Assembly (NCBI GenBank): GCA_027343785.1
Contig: DAHWKF010000099.1
Span: 1-15,825 of the forward strand
DNA from: Leptospirillum sp.
Lineage (GTDB): Bacteria; Nitrospirota; Leptospirillia; Leptospirillales; Leptospirillaceae
Reading direction: 5' to 3'
Length of the DNA: 15,825 nucleotides
In this document: piece by piece, positions 6,301 to 15,089 of the stretch
How positions within the stretch are numbered: the stretch's first letter is position 1
Layout of the letters: every line of letters begins with the position of its first letter
Translations under genes and position numbers: made by a program
Notes under the pieces: model-generated
The model's database searches: none
Seen by the model: only the letters and a program-made list of their open reading frames with translations
What the model was told of the DNA's origin: nothing

Positions 6301-7434
6301 GTGACAATCATTCACAGGTACCTCTTTATCGAGCTTCTCCCCCCCTTTGTCATCGGGCTCCTGGTTCTTGTGGTCCTGATCCTGACCCAACAGACCCTGA
6401 TTATCATGAACCTTCTGGTGAACAAGGGGTTATCCATTCCGACCGTTCTTCGGCTGATCATGATGATATTTCCCCAGTTCCTGACAATGATCATTCCCGT
6501 TTCCGTTCTCGCAGCCTCGACCGCAACATTCAACCGGTTCGCTTCCGACGGCGAGATTACCGCTCTGAAGGCTTCCGGTATCGGCCTGTCGCGTCTCCTC
6601 TGGCCCCTCGTTTTATTTGCCTTCCTGGGATTTCTCGGGAGCTTCTATATGTCCCAGAAGGCCCAGGAAACCCAGGGAATGTCCCTTCAGGAAATGATTT
6701 CCACCATTCTGAAGAAGAAGCTCTCACTGGGGATCAAGCCCCAGGTGTTCAACAACTTCATGGACCGGTTCGTCATCTATGTGGACCGGATGCCGACGTT
6801 TTCCAAGATGGAGGGCGTCTTTATCTATCAGAAGGGGAAGGGAACGGAACCCGCCACCGTCATCATGGCGCAGAAAGGTTCCCTGATGAACGAAAGGAAA
6901 GAGCGGCCGGGAATACGTATCCAGCTCCGATCGGGAACGCTTCTCCAGGGAGGCCCGGCCCAACAGTTTGTCCAGTTTGCATCCTACGACCTGACCATCT
7001 TCGGAAAAACAGGGACAGGATCGAATGCGGGGCCATTGTCGATCGCACGTCTGAAACAGAAAATTGCCCAATCACCGAAACCCGACACTTCGTTGCTCAG
7101 GGAGCTCGAAGACCGGTATAAAAACTACACCTACCCCTTTTCCTGCCTGATCTTCGCCTTTCTGGGAATACCCTTTGGCATATATGCCAAACGATCGGGG
7201 AAACTCGCGGGGTTTGTATTTGCGACAGCTTCCGTGATTTTTTTCTACATTTTAAATACGGTGGATGATCTGATGGTGGCGCGACGGTTGATGAAACCTT
7301 TTCTGGCTTCCCTTGTGCCGGACCTGGCGCTGGGCTCCCTGATGATTGTCCTTCTGATCATGGTTTTCAAGGAAATCTCTCTCTCCCTTCCGGCATTCTC
7401 CTGGCCGTTCAGGCGCCAAGCTTCCCGACCGTGA
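6301..7434 (+). CDS. lptF: LPS export ABC transporter permease LptF
   Basis: LptF pairs with LptG and the LptB ATPase in the inner membrane to extract LPS and pass it to the periplasmic LptC/LptA bridge. The 377-residue product has the YjgP/YjgQ layout. There are three N-terminal membrane segments (about residues 10-38, 48-75 and 95-118), a periplasmic beta-jellyroll domain (about 130-265) and three C-terminal segments (about 278-300, 305-325 and 335-358). The cytoplasmic coupling loop reads SDGEITALKASGIG near residues 80-93. YPFSCLIFAFLGIPFGIYAKRSGK is the usual segment after the jellyroll (its start is about residue 279). The GTG start has AGG about 9 bases upstream. It overlaps lptG by 4 bases (GTGA), which fits equal production of the two subunits. 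Confidence 0.93.
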   Translation: MTIIHRYLFIELLPPFVIGLLVLVVLILTQQTLIIMNLLVNKGLSIPTVLRLIMMIFPQFLTMIIPVSVLAASTATFNRFASDGEITALKASGIGLSRLLWPLVLFAFLGFLGSFYMSQKAQETQGMSLQEMISTILKKKLSLGIKPQVFNNFMDRFVIYVDRMPTFSKMEGVFIYQKGKGTEPATVIMAQKGSLMNERKERPGIRIQLRSGTLLQGGPAQQFVQFASYDLTIFGKTGTGSNAGPLSIARLKQKIAQSPKPDTSLLRELEDRYKNYTYPFSCLIFAFLGIPFGIYAKRSGKLAGFVFATASVIFFYILNTVDDLMVARRLMKPFLASLVPDLALGSLMIVLLIMVFKEISLSLPAFSWPFRRQASRP

Positions 7435-8519
7435 AGATACTGACCCGTTATATCGCCTCGGAGCTTTTCAAGATATTTCTCCTGTGCTTCATCTCCCTTG
7501 AGGCGATTTATGGGGTGATCGATTCTGTCGAGAAAATCAAGGACTTCCTCGGTCATCACGCTTCCATACTCCTGATCGGAGAATATTTTTTCTACCGCTC
7601 GATCGAGGTCAGCTTCCGGGTTCTTCCCATGTCGGGCCTGCTGGCCACCCTTCTGACACTGGGGATTTTTTCCAAAAATCAGGAACTGACCGCCATCCGG
7701 GCTGCGGGGATCAGTCTGGTCAAGGCGACCAAACCATTTCTGGCTCTGGGCATTCTGATTTCCGGGATGGAGTTGGCGATGAACTATCAGGTCGTTCCCC
7801 ACGCCTATCAGATGACCGATTACATCAAGGACATCCGGATTGATCAGGGCCGCACAGGAAAGGTCACCTTCGAACTGGACAATGTCTGGTTCCGTCACGG
7901 GAACCGGGATATTTATGGTGCCAGGACAATACGGGACGGGGGAAGAGTTCTCGACCGGGTTGTCCTGTATCACCTGGACCGTACATTTCATCTTCGCTGG
8001 CAGGTCGAAGCGTCCGCTCTTGTCTACCGAAACGGAAGCTGGAAGCTGCAAAACGGAAAGCGGATTCTTTTCAGTCCTGACGGATCGCTGTCCATCTCTT
8101 CCTTTAGGGAAATGGGAACAGACCTGACCCGACGACCTGTGGATTTCACCTTTGAAAAAACCCGCATGACGCATCTGTCCTATCCGGAGCTGGACAGATA
8201 TATCTCCCTGTTGAAAAAAAGCGGCCTCCCACGGGAAAAGTATGAGGTGACACGGGACGCAATGGTTGCGTTTCCCATCGCCTCATTCCTGATGGTTCTG
8301 ATGGCGATTCCTTTCGGAATCCGGGAGGGACGACAGGTTGGTATCGCCAAGGGGTTCGGGATCAGCCTCCTTCTCTCCATGGCCTACTGGACCATTTATT
8401 CCCTGGGACTGGCTTTGGGAAAAGGGGGTGTTCTTCTGCCCTGGATCAGCGCGTGGTTTGCCAATATGATTGTCTTTTCCGTTTCGGTATCATTATTTCT
8501 GCTTTTGAACCGGTCCTGA
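7431..8519 (+). CDS. lptG: LPS export ABC transporter permease LptG
   Basis: This is the second permease of the same family, of 362 residues. It begins KILTRYIASELFKIF, the usual LptG N-terminus, with membrane segments at about residues 12-30, 60-82 and 98-120. The coupling helix region FSKNQELTAIRAAGIS is at about 81-96. A periplasmic jellyroll fills about 135-270, and three C-terminal segments follow, with the family stretch MVLMAIPFGIREGRQVGIAKG after about residue 285. It starts with GTG inside the lptF stop (4-base overlap). The order lptF-lptG is typical. Which of the pair is LptF and which LptG is taken from gene order and these N-terminal patterns. The ferrochelatase ribosome site begins on its stop codon. 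Confidence 0.93.
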   Translation: MKILTRYIASELFKIFLLCFISLEAIYGVIDSVEKIKDFLGHHASILLIGEYFFYRSIEVSFRVLPMSGLLATLLTLGIFSKNQELTAIRAAGISLVKATKPFLALGILISGMELAMNYQVVPHAYQMTDYIKDIRIDQGRTGKVTFELDNVWFRHGNRDIYGARTIRDGGRVLDRVVLYHLDRTFHLRWQVEASALVYRNGSWKLQNGKRILFSPDGSLSISSFREMGTDLTRRPVDFTFEKTRMTHLSYPELDRYISLLKKSGLPREKYEVTRDAMVAFPIASFLMVLMAIPFGIREGRQVGIAKGFGISLLLSMAYWTIYSLGLALGKGGVLLPWISAWFANMIVFSVSVSLFLLLNRS

Positions 8520-8524
8520 AGGAG
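8519..8524 (+). promoter_or_regulatory. Ribosome binding site deciding the hemH start
   Basis: AAGGAG begins on the last base of the lptG stop and ends 5 bases before ATG 8530. A TTG at 8527 would be only 2 bases away, which is too close, so the ATG is chosen. Confidence 0.7.
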
Positions 8525-8529
8525 ACTTG

Positions 8530-9603
8530 ATGGCACAGGAACATTTTTCTTCCGACGCGAAGACAACCGGTGTCCTCCTCTTCAACCTGGGAGGTCCCGA
8601 ATCCCTGAACGATGTCTATCCATTTCTTCTGAATCTATTTTCCGATCCCGACATATTCCGGGTGCCCCGGATTCTTCAGCCCCTGATTGCGCGAATCATT
8701 GCCCGGAGGCGTGCTCCCAAGAGCCGGGAGTACTACCGGCAGATCGGTGGCGGGTCGCCTTTGCGGAAAATCACGGAGGAGCAGGCCAGTCTTCTCGAAT
8801 GCAGGATGAACTCCGGAAATGGAGGCAACCGCTGGAAAGTCCGCGTCGCGATGCGGTATGCCCCTCCCCGCGCGGGGGATGCCATCCGGGATTTGCTGTC
8901 CGAAGGGGTCGATGAGCTGGTTTTCCTCCCTCTTTACCCCCAACGGTCCATTACGACAACGGGCTCTTCCTTCCGGGAAGCCCTGGCGGAGCGAAACAGG
9001 CTTGCTCCATCCCTCCCGGTCCGAAGCATACCCGCCTGGCCGTCCCATCCTCCCTATATCGAGGCTCTTGCGGAGACCATCGGAGAATCGATCCGGAAGA
9101 CGCCCGCGGAAGAACCCGTGCACATCCTGTTTTCCGCCCACGGGATTCCCGAATTTCTGGTTACGCGGGAAAAGGATCCTTACGAACGGGACACCCGGAC
9201 AACGGTTGAGGCGGTCATGAAACGGATTTATGCCCTCCATCCCGACCGGTCGATTGAATATCATCTCTCTTACCAGAGCCGGGTTGGTCCGCTCAAATGG
9301 CTCGGGCCCGAAACACGGGCCGAACTGAGCCGCCTGGCGGGAGAAAACGTCCGGAATCTTGTGATGGTACCGGTCAGTTTCGTATCGGATCATCAGGAAA
9401 CCCTCTATGAAATGGACATCCTTTACCAGGAGATGTCCCGGGAACTCGGATACAGACATTTTCTGAGAGCCCCATCCCTCAACGTCCGGCCATCATTTAT
9501 CGAAGCTCTCGCCTACTTGCTGTCGGAAATCCCGGCCGGAATTCCGGTACCCCCTGCCCCCTGTTTTTGCGCCTGCGGGGTGTGTCCGAAAAAAACGGAC
9601 TGA
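8530..9603 (+). CDS. hemH: Ferrochelatase (protohaem/coproporphyrin ferrochelatase) with a C-terminal cysteine cluster
   Basis: Ferrochelatase inserts Fe2+ into the porphyrin at the end of haem synthesis. The 357-residue product has GVLLFNLGGPES near residue 14, REYYRQIGGGSPL, the catalytic histidine in FSAHGIP (His204) and the conserved acidic partner in VSDHQETLYEMD (Glu290). All key family residues are present. The last 13 residues hold four cysteines in a C-x-C-x-C-x2-C pattern (345, 347, 349, 352). Some ferrochelatases bind a [2Fe-2S] cluster through C-terminal cysteines; whether this spacing does so is unknown. Haem made here could serve c-type cytochromes such as the one at 2621-3016. 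The gene follows lptG by 10 bases, and the debranching enzyme starts 9 bases after its stop. Whether the substrate is protoporphyrin or coproporphyrin cannot be told by eye. Confidence 0.95.
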   Translation: MAQEHFSSDAKTTGVLLFNLGGPESLNDVYPFLLNLFSDPDIFRVPRILQPLIARIIARRRAPKSREYYRQIGGGSPLRKITEEQASLLECRMNSGNGGNRWKVRVAMRYAPPRAGDAIRDLLSEGVDELVFLPLYPQRSITTTGSSFREALAERNRLAPSLPVRSIPAWPSHPPYIEALAETIGESIRKTPAEEPVHILFSAHGIPEFLVTREKDPYERDTRTTVEAVMKRIYALHPDRSIEYHLSYQSRVGPLKWLGPETRAELSRLAGENVRNLVMVPVSFVSDHQETLYEMDILYQEMSRELGYRHFLRAPSLNVRPSFIEALAYLLSEIPAGIPVPPAPCFCACGVCPKKTD

Positions 9604-9612
9604 GGGTTCCTG

Positions 9613-11640
9613 GTGGATCCCCGCCCTTTGCTTCCAGCACACGTTGCTTTCGGCGTCACGTCGTTCCGGGATCCGGCTTACGGAGAGTCCCGGGAATGGT
9701 GGATGGGAATGGGCAATGGGGGCTATCTTTCCGGAACCATCCTGCATTCGCTGTCCCGCGGGTATCATGGCTTGGCGATACTGGCGACATCTCCTCCCGT
9801 CGGAAGGACTCTGTTCTGGGTCAAGTGGGACGGCTGGATTGAGGACGGGGAAGACCGAATCCCTCTGACCTCCGATCACTGGAAGGACGATTCCTGGGGA
9901 CCGATTTGCCTTTCGTCCCTCTTCTCCTTTTCACTGGTAGGCCGTCTTCCGGTGTGGTGTTATCGCTGGAAAGACCGGACCCTGTCGGTGCGCGTCTGGT
10001 ATGACCGGCCAAACGACGCCTGTGTCCTGTCCTTTGCCCTGGATTCACCCCTCCCCGTACGACTCCGGATTCGACTTTTCTTCAACTGCCGCGACCACCA
10101 CCAGATTGTCCAGGGAGATCCACCCGCGCTGTCGGCGACTCTGGAAGGGAAGGTCGCCCGTCTGGCAGCCGGCGGCTTGTCCGCCTCCATTCGGGTCACC
10201 TCCGGCGATCTGTGGGTTACCCCGGATACCTATCGAAACTTTTTTTATCCCCGGGAAAAGGAACGGGGACTCGGCGACTGGGAAAATCACTCATTGGGTC
10301 TTTCCGGCAGTATCCCCCTTCTGCCTGGAAAGGAAGTCGCCATTATTTTTCGACAAGGTTCCGATAAAGGCGAAGGTGAACTTTTGGGAGAAGATTTCCC
10401 GGACGCCTCCCGACACGCCTTTCTGGACCGCGAGCAAGCGCTTCTCAAAATGGCCAGAAGTCGTTGTCCTTTATGGAAAAACGCACCGGACTGGGTCAAC
10501 ACCCTGATCCTGGCGGCGGATACGTTTGTCGTCGACCGACCGAGTTCTGGTGTCGATGCGGGAAAAACCGTGATTGCGGGGTACCCCTGGTTTGGCGATT
10601 GGGGGCGGGACACGATGATTTCGTTTCCGGGACTTTTCCTGGCGACCGGACGTTGGGACGAAGCCCGTTCCGTACTGCTCTTTTTTTCAGGAACACTCAA
10701 GGACGGTCTCCTGCCCAACTATTTTCCGGAAGATGGCTCGAATGCCAAATACAACACCGCGGATGCCTCACTATGGTATCTGAGAGCCTGCCACCTGTAT
10801 GGGTTGGCCACAAGGGACTATGCCACCCTCCGGATCCTTTTTCCGGCACTGTCCTCCATCGTCCGGGCCTATCTGGAAGGAACCGCCTTCGGCATCGGGG
10901 TCGACCCCTCGGACGGGCTGGTCCGAATCGGCGAGTCCACCGAACCCTTGACCTGGATGGACGCGCGTGTGGAGGGGAAGCCGGTGACGCCCCGACATGG
11001 CAAGCCGGTTGAGCTTTCCGCCCTCTGGTTCAACGCTCTGGAAGCGATGATCTGGATCGCCGGAAGACTCCGGGAGGACGGGTCAATGTTCCGGAAAGAA
11101 AAGGAAAAAACCCGGATTGGATTCCGGAAGTTCCTGCGTTCCGCGGGCGACGGGCTTCAGGATGTCCTGGAGGGAGATCCGGAAGAGAAGGACGCCGTCC
11201 GTCCCAACCAGATATTGGCCGTGTCACTCGCCGGGAAACTTCTTTCCGTGCGGGAGGCCGAATCGGTTGTCGATGCGGTCAAAAACCATCTTCTCACCCC
11301 TTTTGGACTTCGTTCGCTCTCCCCCCAAGATCCCCGTTACAGGGGTGTATATGCCGGCCCTCCCCAGAACCGGGACGCCGCCTATCATCAGGGTACCGTG
11401 TGGGCCTGGCTGCTTGGCCATTACGTCATGGCGATATTACGACGACCCGACAACAGACAGTCAGGCCTGTCCCTGTTTGACGGGATCCGGGATCACCTGT
11501 CGGAAGCCGGATTGGGTTCAATCAGTGAAATTTTCGATGGTAATCCCCCTCATCTTCCCAGGGGATGCCCTCTGCAGGCATGGTCTGTCGGATGCACCCT
11601 GGAAGCGCTCCAAATGCTCTTTGAAAACGATGAAAACTGA
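9613..11640 (+). CDS. Glycogen debranching enzyme (amylo-alpha-1,6-glucosidase type, GH133-like)
   Basis: This family trims alpha-1,6 branch stubs in glycogen. The 675-residue product has the bacterial/archaeal two-part layout. The N-terminal GDE_N-like beta domain (about residues 10-230) has the signature NGGYLSGTI (35-43) and RGYHGL. The C-terminal (alpha/alpha)6 domain has YPWFGDWGRDTM (Asp329, Arg332, Asp333), LLPNYFPEDG, NAKYNTADASLWYL (377-390), TWMDARVEGKPVTPR, a Pro/Glu-rich ELSALWFNAL and YHQGTVWAWLLG near 590. It has no signal peptide, so it is cytosolic. Length is normal and the gene is intact. The GTG start has a GAGGG ribosome site about 6 bases upstream. It sits 9 bases after hemH with no pathway link; no other glycogen gene lies in the window. 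The next gene has its own promoter, so this may end the transcription unit. Confidence 0.92.
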   Translation: MDPRPLLPAHVAFGVTSFRDPAYGESREWWMGMGNGGYLSGTILHSLSRGYHGLAILATSPPVGRTLFWVKWDGWIEDGEDRIPLTSDHWKDDSWGPICLSSLFSFSLVGRLPVWCYRWKDRTLSVRVWYDRPNDACVLSFALDSPLPVRLRIRLFFNCRDHHQIVQGDPPALSATLEGKVARLAAGGLSASIRVTSGDLWVTPDTYRNFFYPREKERGLGDWENHSLGLSGSIPLLPGKEVAIIFRQGSDKGEGELLGEDFPDASRHAFLDREQALLKMARSRCPLWKNAPDWVNTLILAADTFVVDRPSSGVDAGKTVIAGYPWFGDWGRDTMISFPGLFLATGRWDEARSVLLFFSGTLKDGLLPNYFPEDGSNAKYNTADASLWYLRACHLYGLATRDYATLRILFPALSSIVRAYLEGTAFGIGVDPSDGLVRIGESTEPLTWMDARVEGKPVTPRHGKPVELSALWFNALEAMIWIAGRLREDGSMFRKEKEKTRIGFRKFLRSAGDGLQDVLEGDPEEKDAVRPNQILAVSLAGKLLSVREAESVVDAVKNHLLTPFGLRSLSPQDPRYRGVYAGPPQNRDAAYHQGTVWAWLLGHYVMAILRRPDNRQSGLSLFDGIRDHLSEAGLGSISEIFDGNPPHLPRGCPLQAWSVGCTLEALQMLFENDEN

Positions 11641-11673
11641 TGTTCCCGCCCGCCCGGAACTCCGAAGGGTGTC

Positions 11674-11703
11674 TTGACCCTCGGGAAAGGATGCGATTAC
11701 AAT
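11674..11703 (+). promoter_or_regulatory. Strong sigma70-type promoter abutting the mtnA start
   Basis: TTGACC (11674-11679) and TACAAT (11698-11703) each match the consensus at 5 of 6 positions and are 18 bases apart. The -10 box ends only 7 bases before the mtnA ATG at 11711, so transcription would begin at or within a base or two of the start codon. It lies 34 bases after the debranching-enzyme stop and probably drives mtnA-lysS-lolC-lolD. Confidence 0.7.
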
Positions 11704-11710
11704 CACCGCC

Positions 11711-12763
11711 ATGATTGATGCCGTCCGATGGGTCCGAACTCCCGAAAATCAGCACGAAGTGCATGTCCTGGATCAACGCCTGCTCCCCCTCCGGACCGAA
11801 TTCATGGTTTGCCGGAACGCTGACGATATGGCGGTGGCGATTCGCGATATGGTGGTCCGTGGGGCTCCGGCCATTGGAATTTCGGCCGCATTTGGCGTCG
11901 CTCTGGGTTCCCAGTCCTTTGACTCCGCTTCCGGTATTTCTTACCGAAAACACATGGAGGAAGTCTCCCGGCTTCTGGGATCCACGCGCCCGACAGCCGT
12001 CAATCTGTTCTGGGCGATCGAACGCATGAGGTTCCTCTGGAAAGACCAGGCCGGGACTGATTCTTCCTCAATGACGGAATCCCTCTTTCGTGAGGCCCAG
12101 ATTATCAAAGATGAAGATATCCGGATGAACAGGAAGATGGGCGAACATGGCCAGGCGCTCCTTCCCCAAAGCGCCACGGTCCTGACGCACTGTAACGCGG
12201 GTGCTTTGGCGACGGGCGGTTTCGGTACCGCACTGGGCGTCATCCGCGCAGCCGTCAACGCGGGAAAGTCGATCAGGGTTTTTGCGGACGAAACCAGACC
12301 CTACCTCCAGGGGGCGAGACTGACCGCTTACGAGCTGGTCGAGGACGGCATCCCGACAACGCTGATCACGGACGGTATGGGGGCCTCCCTGATGGCCAAG
12401 AAAAAGATCGACGCTGTTATCGTCGGGGCAGACCGGGTCACCGCGAACGGGGATGTAGCCAACAAGATCGGAACCTACGCTTTGGCCGTCCTGGCCCGGG
12501 CCCACGGCATTCCGTTTTATGTGGCGGCTCCCTTTTCGACCATCGACTTTTCCATGGCTTCGGGATCGTCTATACCGATCGAGGAACGCTCTTCCCGGGA
12601 AATCACCCACATCGGCCCGGATGTCCGCATCGCCCCGGAAGGGGTATCGGTCTATAACCCCGCGTTTGACGTCACCCCTGGCGAGTTCATCACGGCGATC
12701 ATTACCGAAAAAGGGGTCTTCAGGCCGGAAGAACTCCGGCAGATGTCCCCTCAATCCATCTAA
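11711..12763 (+). CDS. mtnA: S-methyl-5-thioribose-1-phosphate isomerase
   Basis: MtnA converts methylthioribose-1-phosphate to methylthioribulose-1-phosphate in methionine salvage. The 350-residue product matches the family: LDQRLLP near residue 20, MVVRGAPAIGISAAFG near 47-62, THCNAGALAT with the catalytic cysteine at 161, and VGADRVTANGDVANKIGTY with the catalytic Asp at 241. These positions agree with the B. subtilis enzyme (Cys160, Asp240). PFYVAAPFSTID and NPAFDVTP complete the C-terminus. The family also includes eIF2B-like proteins and ribose-1,5-bisphosphate isomerases; the Cys/Asp pair and the N-terminal domain favour MtnA. The ATG has no ribosome site within 15 bases, but a promoter -10 box ends 7 bases upstream, suggesting leaderless translation. 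lysS follows after 14 bases. Confidence 0.94.
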   Translation: MIDAVRWVRTPENQHEVHVLDQRLLPLRTEFMVCRNADDMAVAIRDMVVRGAPAIGISAAFGVALGSQSFDSASGISYRKHMEEVSRLLGSTRPTAVNLFWAIERMRFLWKDQAGTDSSSMTESLFREAQIIKDEDIRMNRKMGEHGQALLPQSATVLTHCNAGALATGGFGTALGVIRAAVNAGKSIRVFADETRPYLQGARLTAYELVEDGIPTTLITDGMGASLMAKKKIDAVIVGADRVTANGDVANKIGTYALAVLARAHGIPFYVAAPFSTIDFSMASGSSIPIEERSSREITHIGPDVRIAPEGVSVYNPAFDVTPGEFITAIITEKGVFRPEELRQMSPQSI

Positions 12764-12777
12764 TCCAAGAGAGCAAT

Positions 12778-14301
12778 GTGCCAGAGGACAAGAACGGCCA
12801 GCCCCTGACGGGGGAGCATTCAGAACAGGAGCGTGTCCGTCGCCAGAAAAGGGACAGACTGATCGCTTCGGGTATTGATCCCTATGGAGAACCCTTTCCC
12901 GGCCGGGAATCCATAGAGACCCTCAGGACCCGTATTCCGGCCTTGAACCCCTTGCCTGACAACATCCCTGTCATCAAGTCCCGAATCGCCGGCCGGATCG
13001 TCCTCCTGCGCCGCTTCGGAAAGGCGTTTTTCGCGACCCTCCAGGATGCCACCGGACGTTTTCAGGTTTACATCAGGAAGGACCATATAGGGGAAGAGTT
13101 ATACGACCTGATCTCCGAAAACACCGATATCGGGGACCACATCGGGGTCGACGGCACATTTTTCCTGACAAAGACGGGAGAACCGACGCTCGACGCCTCT
13201 TCCGTCACCTTTCTGGGAAAGTCGGTCCATCCCCTTCCCGAGAAATGGCACGGTCTGACGGACATCGAGCAAAGGTACCGCCAGCGTTATATCGACCTGA
13301 TCGTCAATCCCCAGTCCCGCGACGTTTTTCTCAGGCGCGCCAGAATTCTGGGCTTCATCCGTCATTTCATGGAATCGGAAGGATTCATGGAGGTGGAAAC
13401 CCCGATGATGCACCCCTCCCCAGGCGGGGCGCTGGCGCGTCCGTTTGTCACCCACCACAACGCCCTGGACGTCGATCTGTATTTGAGGATCGCACCGGAA
13501 CTCTATCTGAAAAGGCTCGTCGTCGGAGGGTTCGACAAGGTCTTCGAAATCAACCGGAACTTCCGCAACGAAGGTTTCAGCCCGCGCCACAATCCGGAAT
13601 TCACGATGATGGAATTTTACATGGCCTACCACTCTCCCGAAGATCTGATGGCCCTGACCGAAAAATTATTCGGCCGCCTGGCCATGGAAATCCATGGAAG
13701 CACCAGCGTTCCTTACGGAGACGATCTCCTGGAGTTTTCCGGACCCTTCAAGCGGATTTCCTATTTCGATGCCCTCGCACAGGCCTGTGCCCTTTCCCGA
13801 GACAACCTTTTCCGGGAAGACAGCCTCCTGAAACTCGTAAAGAAAAAAGGATTGCCTATCCCCCCTGTCCGGAACGGAAAACCCTATACGGCAGATCTGC
13901 AGAATCTCCTGTTTGAAGAAATGATCGAAAAAACACTGATACAGCCGACTTTTGTGACCGGGTATCCGCGTGCCATCTCTCCCCTGGCCCGCTCCTCGCG
14001 GCAGGATCCCGAGATCACCGACCGGTTCGAGCTCTTTGTCGCGGGGGTGGAAATCGCCAATGGGTTCATGGAGCTCAACGATCCCGACGAGCAGCTGAGA
14101 CGGTTCATGTCCCAGCTCGAATCCAGAAATTCCGGCGATCTGGAAGCTCCTCCTCCCGATATGGATTATATACGGGCGCTGGAAATCGGTCTTCCCCCCA
14201 CCGCCGGTGAAGGTATCGGGATCGACCGCCTGGTCATGCTGCTGACCGGCCAGCACTCTATCCGCGATGTCCTGCTGTTCCCCCAGATGAGACCCTTGTG
14301 A
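12778..14301 (+). CDS. lysS: Lysyl-tRNA synthetase, class II
   Basis: The enzyme charges tRNA-Lys with lysine. The 507-residue product has an anticodon-binding OB fold at about residues 65-170 (IAGRIVLLRRFGKAFFATLQD). The class II catalytic core has motif 1 (RRARILGFIRHFMESEGFMEVETP, near 188-211), motif 2 (FRNEGFSPRHNPEFTMMEFY, near 262-281) and motif 3 (GIGIDRLVMLLTG, near 480-492). PFVTHHNALD and RIAPELYLKRL are LysRS-specific. Length and motifs are normal. The start is GTG at 12778; an ATG two bases earlier is in another frame that stops after a few codons. A weak AAGAGAG site lies upstream. The gene is 14 bases after mtnA and overlaps lolC by 4 bases. The lysS-lolC-lolD order is seen in other diderm bacteria. 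Confidence 0.96.
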   Translation: MPEDKNGQPLTGEHSEQERVRRQKRDRLIASGIDPYGEPFPGRESIETLRTRIPALNPLPDNIPVIKSRIAGRIVLLRRFGKAFFATLQDATGRFQVYIRKDHIGEELYDLISENTDIGDHIGVDGTFFLTKTGEPTLDASSVTFLGKSVHPLPEKWHGLTDIEQRYRQRYIDLIVNPQSRDVFLRRARILGFIRHFMESEGFMEVETPMMHPSPGGALARPFVTHHNALDVDLYLRIAPELYLKRLVVGGFDKVFEINRNFRNEGFSPRHNPEFTMMEFYMAYHSPEDLMALTEKLFGRLAMEIHGSTSVPYGDDLLEFSGPFKRISYFDALAQACALSRDNLFREDSLLKLVKKKGLPIPPVRNGKPYTADLQNLLFEEMIEKTLIQPTFVTGYPRAISPLARSSRQDPEITDRFELFVAGVEIANGFMELNDPDEQLRRFMSQLESRNSGDLEAPPPDMDYIRALEIGLPPTAGEGIGIDRLVMLLTGQHSIRDVLLFPQMRPL

Positions 14302-15071
14302 TTCCGGGACGGTTCGAGTGGAGGATCGCCCTCCGGTATCTTCGCTCCAGCCGCCGGTCCGGGGCGCTCTCCCTCCAGACGATCATATCTGTCAGTGGTG
14401 TGACCGTGGGCGTTGCGGCGCTCATGGCCACGCTGGCTGTCATGACAGGATTCCAGCACAAGCTCAGATCCAAGATTCTGGGTGTGAACTCCCATATTGT
14501 CCTTACGGATGGGCGGGGCATGCCGATGACCCACCCGGAGGAGGTCGTCAGAGATGTCCTGAAGATTCCGGGGGTTCTCCATGCGGCGCCTTTCATTCTG
14601 GGACAGGCCATGCTTTCGGCGGGAAAGATCGTATCCGGAACCGTCCTCCGGGGCATTTCTCCGCAGGAAGAGGAAAAGGTGACCCGGCTGGATCGTTACA
14701 TGGTGCGCGGAGCGCTATCTGATCTTCTCCGCCCGTCCGGTTCGCATCGGCCGGGGATCATCCTCGGTGAGGATCTCGCCGACCACCTGAATGTCGATAT
14801 CGGGGACACGGTGGACGTCATCAGTCCCAACGGGACGATGTCTGCCTTCGGAATGATTCCCAAGATCCGGCATTTTGCCGTTGTCGGCATTTTCAAATCC
14901 GGCCTCTACGAATATGACAACACCCTGGCCCTTCTCTCCCTGGAGGAATCCGCCCGTTTTCTGGGGTTACCCAAAGGGGCGGTCAGCGGCCTTGAAATCC
15001 AGGTCTCCCACATCATGCAAGCCTCCCGTATTGCCCATGAAATGGCGTCCAGTCTGGGGTATCCTTATTGA
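14298..15071 (+). CDS. lolC: Lipoprotein-releasing permease LolC/LolE, N-terminal part ending at a premature TGA
   Basis: LolC/E with the LolD ATPase releases lipoproteins from the inner membrane to the carrier LolA. This reading frame gives 257 residues: RIALRYLRS at the start, membrane segment 1 at about residues 27-52 (ending MATLAVMTGFQHKL), and then the large periplasmic domain (about 53-255) with GIILGEDLADHL and VVGIFKSGLYEYDN. It stops at TGA 15069-15071, just before the conserved tryptophan that precedes membrane segment 2. The frame continues uninterrupted to 15536, and the sum (412 codons with the stop counted) equals a full-length LolC (E. coli 399). The GTG start overlaps the lysS stop by 4 bases. 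Alone, this fragment would have one membrane segment and could not make the channel. It may be a single-base error or a true nonsense mutation. Confidence 0.85.
   Translation: MIPGRFEWRIALRYLRSSRRSGALSLQTIISVSGVTVGVAALMATLAVMTGFQHKLRSKILGVNSHIVLTDGRGMPMTHPEEVVRDVLKIPGVLHAAPFILGQAMLSAGKIVSGTVLRGISPQEEEKVTRLDRYMVRGALSDLLRPSGSHRPGIILGEDLADHLNVDIGDTVDVISPNGTMSAFGMIPKIRHFAVVGIFKSGLYEYDNTLALLSLEESARFLGLPKGAVSGLEIQVSHIMQASRIAHEMASSLGYPY
15069..15071 (+). other. In-frame TGA interrupting lolC
   Basis: The triplet falls between GYPY and PRSWLQMNRNLF of the LolC frame. Many LolC relatives have tryptophan four residues before this conserved Trp, so TGG to TGA by one base change is the simplest account. 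At least nine other genes in the window end with TGA and use TGG for Trp, so TGA is not reassigned here. Confidence 0.8.
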
Positions 15072-15089
15072 CCCCGCTCCTGGCTGCAG

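Noticed and set aside
8635..9459. Long minus-strand open frame (274 codons) opposite hemH
   Set aside because: It is antisense to an intact ferrochelatase, and the frame is open because of GC-rich codon structure.
12068..12754. Minus-strand open frame (228 codons) opposite mtnA
   Set aside because: It is antisense to a complete MtnA with catalytic residues in place; no independent support.
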